DNA of 13,449 nt from Hirudo medicinalis (lineage: Eukaryota; Annelida; Clitellata; Hirudinida; Hirudinidae). The notes beneath the pieces are model-generated. The model was given only the letters and a program-made list of their open reading frames with translations, was not told the origin of the DNA and did no database searches. The stretch spans positions 1-13,449 of the forward strand of contig MPNW01000209.1 of assembly GCA_011800805.1 (NCBI GenBank), written 5' to 3'. Both the position numbers and the translations under genes were made by a program. The first letter of the stretch is position 1. Every line of letters starts with the position of its first letter. This document shows positions 8,207 through 13,449 of this stretch, piece by piece.

Positions 8207-9104
8207 TTACCATTCGTCCTTGACGCTACCAGGTCTGGGAGAGGAAGGAGATGACTGAGGGCTGCCACTTCCAATCTGCGACTCCAACTGCACAAGCCTC
8301 CTTCTTTCCAGGTGTTTCTGGATTAACTTCCTCCTCCTTGCAACGGATGACTGTCTCTCTGTTCGTTTCGATTCCAAGTGGCCCGGTTGTCTCTCTCCGG
8401 CATCCTGCATGCTGCACCGGTATGGCGGCCGGCTTGGAAGCCATGAAAGTTAAAATGATGAAAGGAGATGGCGAACTTTAGATGTTTCCTTATCCGATGA
8501 CAATAAAGTCAAGGACGAATACCAAGCTCTCGAACAAACGTTGTAATTTGTTGAATCCACAAAAAAAGAGGAAATACTGAGTATTGATCATCTTTCAGTC
8601 GATTCCTCTGAATTAACCATTCCTTTTGCTCATTCTCCACTTCATGTTGATGAAGCATATCGACGAAACATCCCAAATCGTAGAAATCCGAATAATCGTT
8701 CGATGTTTCATTTTTTACTTCTAACGCACTTTTAAAGCCATCTATATTTTCCGCATTCCACACTAAAAACTGGAAGATGAAACGTCAGACGAACAGACGA
8801 ACGAATGAAAAAAGATCAACATCTCTCGCAGCGAAATGTTCACTGAAAACTCTCAATGCCAACTTTAGCAGCTAGAATTTAGTCACAAATTGGACACAAA
8901 AACGTTTTTTTTTTTCGCTTGATGCGATCGAGAATCTTAAACTCGTTCCAGGAAGTAAAATTTTGTTTCCCCTACTCACCTCCAGGAAAATGAAAACAAG
9001 CATCAATCGACGATTTTATCCGATTCAAGGTTCAGCATGAAAATGTTCCGAATATTCTGCATAGATATTCGATTTTGTGATCAAAGGAACCAGCTCCTGG
9101 AATT
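8207..9104 (-). CDS. Putative small multi-exon gene of unknown function
   Basis: Three splice-bounded blocks are compatible with one gene. Exon a, 8980-9104, has a strong pyrimidine tract (CCTTTCCTCTAG|) and a strong donor (GGAG|GTGAGTAG). It has stops in all frames but ends with an open MLVFIFLE, so it may be 5'UTR plus start. Exon b, 8578-8769, runs from CTTCCAG| to a donor TCA|GTATTT, 64 codons starting FLVWNAENIDGF. Exon c, 8207-8405, starts after CATGCAG| and encodes a basic, Ser/Pro-rich tail containing SVARRRKLIQKHLERRRL and ending SVKDEW-stop. All joints are phase 0. I recognise no domain. The exon c frame is chosen over an overlapping open frame (to 8444) on composition only. Exon c's end also reads as a donor (GAATG|GTAAGG), so the gene could continue toward Hv1. 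Confidence 0.42.
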
Positions 9105-9565
9105 CTAGAGGAAAGGAAAAAAGAAATCCACGAAAAGTGAGTGCCGGAGAGATCGGGAGCTGGTGAGTGGGCGGTTATGAGGGTCAACCAAGATAGCTGC
9201 AGAAGCTCGTTAATATTGACGACTAATTACTTCTAATTTATACAAATTAAACTACTCAGCTAAACAGAATAATCGTGTTTATCATTCATTTAGCTGACTA
9301 AATAAATAAACGAATAAATAAATACAGAATATCTCCTTACATCTGTTCAATTCCACCAAAATATATGTGCCATCTAGTGAATTAAAAATAAATATTTATA
9401 AAAACTGTCTGAAATTAGATACAATTATTGTTTCAATAAAAACAACATGTATGAAAAGTATTTAATCATGGAGGTCCGCAAGGGGGAGCATGTGCTCTCT
9501 CCTGGATTTTGTCAAAATACTAACATTTTGTGCCACATTTGGTGGCTGGAGACCTCATACCATAC
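9105..9565. other. Intergenic, no gene seen
   Basis: The stretch separates the unknown minus-strand gene from the hAT element. The plus strand shows two GTGAGTG strings, after CGAAAA (about 9137) and after GAGCTG (about 9162), that look like splice donors without an identifiable exon. The rest is AT-rich. Confidence 0.6.
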
Positions 9566-9580
9566 TAGAGGTCGGACCGG
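9566..9580 (+). repeat. hAT left terminal inverted repeat
   Basis: TAGAGGTCGGACCGG, an exact inverted copy of 10323-10337; the match breaks at position 16. Confidence 0.85.
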
Positions 9581-9777
9581 AACCATTTCTCGTTCATTTG
9601 TTCTGGGTCCCGCCAGACCTGATCCAGGTCCCATCCATTCCCGTCCAAAATTCCAGTTCAGTCCCGATTTCAATTTCATGTGTAATTAGGCCGATTATTC
9701 ATGGAAAATATTCAGATATTTTATTGTATTATTTATTTGGTGCATACTCTAAACACACTCAAGGACACATAGATTTA

Positions 9778-10157
9778 TTTATCAAGTACATCTTTGTTAC
9801 TTTTAACTCTGGTCAAACTGTCAAGAGTTGAAGGTTTTAGCGTCGATGTCCTAGATTCCGCAGTTATCCAGCCACATGTGGAAAAGTTCATTTCGCTGGG
9901 AACGGGACTGGGATACTGTAGAGAAACTTTGGTAGTTATTGAAGTGTTGAGAATCTGTCCATGACACTCCAGCAATGTAAAATGTCTTTCCCGTTTTCAA
10001 TTTTTGCAGGATGCATTTCAGAAAAGAAACGTAACTCTTCCTTATCATTTGCTTCCTCTTCTTCATTTATTACCAGAAAATCATCTATTTCGTTGGGAAT
10101 AAACGATTTGCTGGAGCTCTGATCAATCATTTCAGATTGTTCTTGATTTAAATCTTG
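9778..10157 (-). pseudogene. hAT transposase C-terminal remnant (dimerisation domain)
   Basis: The block starts after a pyrimidine-rich acceptor-like sequence (TTTTCTTTCAAG|) at 10157. The first part is acidic (FLVINEEEEANDKEEL) and continues to GKDILHCWSVMDRFSTLQ, the Trp-containing lead into the hAT family dimerisation domain (Dimer_Tnp_hAT). A TAA at 9936-9938 interrupts it. The frame then continues with IPVPFPAK, and after a frameshift near 9890 gives MNFSTCGWITAESRTS and LKPSTLDSL, the FS..G.I....RS.L.P signature, ending SNKDVLDK-stop near 9778. An AATAAA at 9774-9779 overlaps the stop region. The Asp and zinc-finger parts of the transposase are absent, so the copy is dead. Confidence 0.75.
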
Positions 10158-10322
10158 AAAGAAAAGTATTGTAAATATAAAAAAGATTGGCTGGCTGATT
10201 GATTGGTTTGAAGTTTCACGATGTTCCCGCCCCCATGGGAGTCCAGCAGTTTCCCGTTCCCGATTTCAAAGTTCATACCCGTTCCCATGGGAGTTCGGCG
10301 GCTACCCGCGGGAAAAATATTC

Positions 10323-10337
10323 CCGGTCCGACCTCTA
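10323..10337 (-). repeat. hAT right terminal inverted repeat
   Basis: CCGGTCCGACCTCTA, the exact reverse complement of 9566-9580. This is the end upstream of the transposase remnant. Confidence 0.85.
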
Positions 10338-11426
10338 AATCACATCGACTAATTGCAAGATGGCGAAACGCTCGCGTTCGGGGCTTTAGGCATCGTCTTT
10401 AGTCATCACGCCAAGTTCAAAAATTGAATTTTAAAAAAACCTCTACAAAAACTTCTGCGGACGCCCACGTATTTAATTAATATTCAATTGTATTTTACAA
10501 TGAAATTATTGCGACCCTACGTGAGGACTGCGTCCATAATTTATAATACGAGAATATTTGAGAGTATTTTCATCAAAGTTTTAAATAAATTTTCATTATA
10601 TAATGTCATATGCACCGGAACAAAATTAATTAAAAACCTTTTTTCAATCCACTCCTACGCAAACAAAAGTTAAAAATTGTTGAAGAGTTTCATGAAAAAG
10701 ATGAAAACAGTTCACAATTTTGTTCGTCACTTAAAAATTCGAAATGACATCGAGTGTTCCAAACACGCGCACGTGAAATATTTATTTCGGTTTATGCCAC
10801 AACAAAGTTCCAGATTAAAGCATTTCCAAATTTTTTTTTTCTCTTTTTTTTTTTAGTTGGCAGACGCGAAGAAACTGTCGAAACATTTACTCACTAAAAC
10901 TGTAACATTTATGTGATTTTACCGACAAAATGCTTAAAAACAAACTTATTCTTCTTGGGGTTGGACGTTCTTATCTTTAAATTGAAAGTTGCTAAAAACG
11001 AATAGACAAGTTTGTCTGGTGAGTGAATTTTGGCTCATTTTCAACTATTTTTCATTCAATCGCTGATATTTTGTTTGACCTTTCACACGTTGGACTTTAA
11101 ACTAATCACCATTTCAAATGTTTCTTCGTTTCTTTATATTTAAAAGTGTACAACAACTCCGTCATGCCTTTGTCACGATTAATCCGAATTAATGGAATAA
11201 GAAGGGAGCTTCTGGAGATTCTCCAGCAAATGACGATGGATAGGAATATTTCATTCTGTTCGATAGAAGGCAGGATTACATTTATCATCTCCTTGTTTTG
11301 TTCCTTCCGATATGTTGTTGTCGAGGTTGTTGTTGTAGAAGTTGAGTTGAAGTTGTTGGTAATAGTTTATTTGAAGATTATACATGTTACGTAATTATTC
11401 ATATGGAACCATTTGCGCCAGACGCC
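10338..11426. other. AT-rich region without a recognised gene
   Basis: Apart from the splice-bounded candidate at 10857-11018 I can support nothing here. Overlapping frames at 11106-11394 are open on both strands without recognisable motifs. The plus-strand one ends in a Val-rich stretch made by a GTT repeat (about 11311-11350). Confidence 0.5.
10857..11018 (+). other. Candidate non-coding or 5'UTR exon
   Basis: A long pyrimidine tract (10830-10854) ends in TTTTAG|TTGG at 10856, and a consensus donor GTCTG|GTGAGT lies at 11019. The 162-nt block between has stops in all three frames, although frame one opens with a protein-like LADAKKLSKHLLTKTVTFM. It could be a UTR exon, a non-coding RNA exon, or chance in T-rich DNA. 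Confidence 0.2.
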
Positions 11427-11428
11427 AA

Positions 11429-11530
11429 ATGATGACGATGATGATGACGATTATTAAGTCGGTGACGTTTTGATATGATGGTCATGAAGGTGATGATATT
11501 GGTGACGATGATGACGATGCGATATTGATG
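11429..11530 (+). repeat. Degenerate GAT/GAC repeat
   Basis: A core of GATGACGATGATGATGACGA lies at 11431-11450, with further interrupted GATGATG and GACGATG units to about 11530. It is the same motif class as the terminal array at 13223-13449. Confidence 0.8.
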
Positions 11531-11573
11531 AAAATATTGGTCATCCATCGTGAAGAGGATAAGATATTCTTTT

Positions 11574-11720
11574 TCATGAATTTTTTTTATCTCTCTGCAT
11601 TATTTCAGCAGCTTTCACTTTCAATATCTTTTTCATATGACCAGCCTCTTCCTCTTCTGGAAATACTTTGACTGATTGATGTTTACAGGTTCCATTTATT
11701 AAAATATATAAATGACTAGA
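11574..11720 (-). other. Short protein-like open frame, possible terminal exon
   Basis: A 48-codon open block on the minus strand with no useful ATG upstream. It encodes VFPEEEEAGHMKKILKVKAA and then EIMQRDKKNS-stop. The composition (Glu and Lys alternating, few repeats) looks coding, and AGs at about 11674 and 11660 could be acceptors. No homology is recognised and no partner exon was found, so it may be chance. Confidence 0.2.
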
Positions 11721-11735
11721 TTATTATCATCATCA

Positions 11736-11796
<61 letters not shown>

Positions 11797-11806
11797 TATT
11801 ATTATT
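11721..11806. repeat. (ATT)n microsatellite with ATC interruptions
   Basis: About 28 trinucleotide units, starting with several ATC units and then almost pure ATT, with one ACT interruption near 11792. Confidence 0.95.
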
Positions 11807-11878
11807 TACATATTAGTGATTGTTACTAAAAATCTAGAAAACGAAACACTTTTCCTTGACTTCTCCTTCCATTGACAG

Positions 11879-11973
11879 TTTCCATCACACAAGAAAAGAA
11901 CCGTCAACAAGAGCAAGTCAGTGGAATAATTACAGGCGTGGATGGAGTTGCAGAAGAAAAAAAATTGGTTTAA
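11879..11973 (+). other. Candidate terminal exon, plus strand
   Basis: A good pyrimidine tract (CTTTTCCTTGACTTCTCC...) ends in GACAG| at 11878. The following frame is open for 30 codons: it begins SITQEKNRQQEQ, continues VSGIITGVDGVAEEKKLV and then stops at TAA 11971-11973. Composition is protein-like. No upstream exon, polyadenylation signal or homology is recognised. Confidence 0.22.
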
Positions 11974-12716
11974 AAAATATTTGTTTTGTTGCCATGTCTG
12001 AATATCCAAAAGGAATTGTCAGCGTTTCGACAACAGGATTTTCTTAGTTGTAATAAATTGGCATTATTTGTAATATTACAAATTCCTGATTATTTTCCAC
12101 AGAGTTTGTTTATTTTTTGTTTTTACAGTTTTACTAAAAGTAATCATCTCGAGTTTCTCTTTGTGTAAATTGAAAAGTACTTGAATAAAAAGAGAAAGTC
12201 TACCTGAACGAATGCACCTGAGACAACAAGTATTAGGATGATATTACGTAATATTAAGACACGTTGCAAGAGATGGACCGAATTTAACTAAGGAAAAAAC
12301 AAACAGAGGATCACATTATTCATTCATATTTTCATGTTGTATTTTGAGAGAATTTTGATCAGACTTTAAATTGTAAATATTTATCCAAATTACAAGTGTA
12401 AGATATTACTTAAATTATTATTAAATAAATTATATTAATTAATTATCAACTAATATTAATTAAAATTACATGCATTTAATTAAATTACATTAAACACTAA
12501 AGAATATCAACATAGGTTTTTGCGCAGGCTCAGGGTCGTCGTTTGGGGGGGCAGGGAGGCAGATGCTACCCTCCCTACCTTTCTCATTGAGAAACAAAAA
12601 GAGTTAATCTCATCAGGTCGAGCAAGAGTTTGTCCCTTTTCAAAGAAGATGTTTGAAATGTTTTTTTTAACTCGATCCTTGGACAACATTCGTTTTGGAG
12701 AAGTTCTAGGGGAAAT
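11974..12716. other. Non-coding, with an AT-only tract
   Basis: 12400-12495 is almost entirely A and T, with repeated TTAATTAA-like units resembling 240-430. 12507-12738 is open on both strands and GC-richer, but no family is recognised in any frame. Confidence 0.5.
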
Positions 12717-12854
12717 ATGTCAATTATTGAAGCTTTAATAATTCTTCTATGGTTGATCGATGTTTGCATTGCAAGTTCAACAAAAGTCATGAAGAGCTGC
12801 TCTCAACCTTGGATTTTGGAATATTCGGAACTTGAGTTCTTTGAAAGGGAGATG
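12717..12854 (+). other. Possible signal-peptide-bearing first exon
   Basis: ATG at 12717 has A at -3 and opens a frame beginning MSIIEALIILLWLIDVCIA, a typical hydrophobic signal peptide with a small-residue cleavage site before SSTKVMKSC. The frame then runs into the ATT repeat, where it would read poly-leucine, so the true exon must end before about 12855. No convincing donor is seen. The downstream block at 13099-13201 could be a partner exon. Confidence 0.2.
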
Positions 12855-12855
12855 A

Positions 12856-12927
<72 letters not shown>

Positions 12928-12983
12928 CATTATTATTATTATTATCATTATTATCATTATTATTATTATTGTTATTATTATTA
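12856..12983. repeat. (ATT)n microsatellite
   Basis: About 42 ATT units with scattered ATC and one GTT interruption. It is translated on both strands as homopolymer Leu or Ile runs, which are not real proteins. Confidence 0.97.
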
Positions 12984-13098
12984 ATGAATTATGTTTTATT
13001 ATTGTCATGGTTGAGATTATTATGACATTTTAATATCACGATTATGACGTTAATTGAGTTGAATATTATTGTTGAATATGATATAATAACATCCATAG

Positions 13099-13201
13099 GC
13101 TGACGAAAAATTCTGCTCACTGTTGTTGCGATGCTGATGAGAAATGGAAAGAAGAAGTTGAAAAATATGAAATGAGAACATGCATGGCATCCCGAGAGTA
13201 G
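13099..13201 (+). other. Cys-containing open block, possible exon
   Basis: After an acceptor-like ATCCATAG| at 13098 the frame LTKNSAHCCCDADEKW continues KEEVEKYEMRTCMASRE to TAG at 13199. The polypyrimidine tract is poor. Cysteines and charged residues suggest a small secreted peptide if joined to the 12717 block, but the joint is not supported by a donor. Confidence 0.18.
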
Positions 13202-13305
13202 TTACGTTAATGAAAAAGATTCTGGATAATCCAGATGATGATATTGACGACGACGATGATGACGATGACGATGAAGTCGAAATCGATGATGATGATGATG
13301 ATGAC

Positions 13306-13373
<68 letters not shown>

Positions 13374-13395
13374 TGATGATGATGGCGACGACGAC

Positions 13396-13429
<34 letters not shown>

Positions 13430-13449
13430 TTGATGTTGATGATGTTGAC
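13180..13449 (+). other. Poly-aspartate open frame running off the window
   Basis: From ATG at 13180 the frame is open to the last base (90 codons, no stop). It begins MHGIPRVVTLMKKILDNP and then becomes nearly pure Asp, with rare Ile, Glu, Val and Gly. Changes inside the run are mostly GAT/GAC, synonymous in this frame. It could be an exon with an acidic tract or simply a microsatellite that happens to be open. Without the downstream sequence I cannot decide. Confidence 0.25.
13223..13449 (+). repeat. (GAT/GAC)n compound microsatellite
   Basis: About 75 trinucleotide units mixing GAT and GAC in blocks: GAT-rich, then GATGAC hexamers, then pure GAC, then GAT. They are interrupted by GAAGTCGAAATC at about 13273 and GGC at 13384, and continue to the window edge. 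Confidence 0.97.

Larger units (their letters stand above)
9566..10337 (-). mobile_element. Internally deleted hAT DNA transposon
   Basis: Perfect 15-bp terminal inverted repeats, TAGAGGTCGGACCGG at 9566-9580 and its reverse complement at 10323-10337, enclose 772 bp. The tip fits the (C/T)AGRG style of hAT elements. Subterminal regions are GC-rich with repeated CCCG/GTCCCG motifs; CCCGATTTCAA occurs at both ends (9663-9673 and 10259-10269) and CCCATGGGAG occurs twice on the right. The interior carries the C-terminus of a hAT transposase on the minus strand, about 115 codons of the roughly 600 usual for the family. The 8-bp flanks do not match (TACCATAC against AATCACAT), so no target duplication survives. 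Confidence 0.8.

Noticed and set aside
8251..8481. Plus-strand ORF opposite exon c
   Set aside because: Antisense of the better-supported minus-strand exon; composition is less protein-like and there is no splice context.
9447..9831. Plus-strand ORFs of 80 and 113 aa
   Set aside because: They cross the hAT left inverted repeat and subterminal repeats and show no family; they are by-products of the GC-rich transposon end.
9558..10345. 8-bp target site duplication of the hAT element
   Set aside because: The flanks TACCATAC and AATCACAT agree at only about half the positions.
10488..10673. Plus-strand ORF of 61 aa
   Set aside because: AT-rich chance frame rich in Ile, Lys, Asn and Phe, with no motif, splice context or homology recognised.
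12787..13025. Poly-Leu and poly-Ile ORFs on both strands
   Set aside because: They are translations of the (ATT)n microsatellite, not membrane proteins.

Overview
The window looks like nuclear DNA of an invertebrate animal, most likely an arthropod, although species cannot be read from it. It is AT-rich, its genes are split by introns with GT/AG borders, it carries trinucleotide microsatellites (ATT, GAT/GAC, TCAA), and it holds decayed Ty3/gypsy, hAT and tRNA-derived SINE copies. There is no bacterial-style operon, rRNA, tRNA gene or CRISPR array.

The most secure gene lies on the minus strand from about 6209 down past the left edge. It is a voltage-gated proton channel (Hv1/HVCN1 family) that no single ORF reveals. 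Four exons (5995-6209, 3860-3984, 1615-1985, 39-92) join with matching codon phases into about 255 residues covering the cytosolic N-terminus, S1, a very long S1-S2 loop, S2 and the S2-S3 linker. The rest of S3, S4 with its arginines and any C-terminal coiled coil must lie beyond base 1. Key S1 and S2 residues of the family are kept, but one S1 acidic position is Gln, and the external loop carries about 99 extra residues with a histidine cluster. Its introns hold a tRNA-like SINE (about 836-1022), an NRF-1/CRE motif island (2897-3083) and a 10-bp minisatellite (4571-4610).

A 5'-truncated, broken Ty3/gypsy retrotransposon (about 6218-7722, plus strand) abuts the Hv1 start codon. It contains the RT end, RNase H, integrase fragments, the pol C-terminus, a polypurine tract and one LTR. 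Upstream of it, 8207-9104 carries a probable small multi-exon minus-strand gene of unknown function, ending in a stop codon followed by two AATAAA signals. An alternative reading would make these exons a 5' extension of Hv1.

From 9566 to 10337 sits a 772-bp deletion derivative of a hAT DNA transposon. It has 15-bp perfect terminal inverted repeats and a broken minus-strand remnant of the transposase C-terminus. From 10338 to the right edge is mostly non-coding, low-complexity DNA with several weak exon candidates. The window ends in about 230 bp of GAT/GAC repeat that is open as a poly-aspartate reading frame.

No complete novel multi-gene system is visible. The most interesting object is the proton channel with its unusual external loop and the transposon fused to its 5' border.
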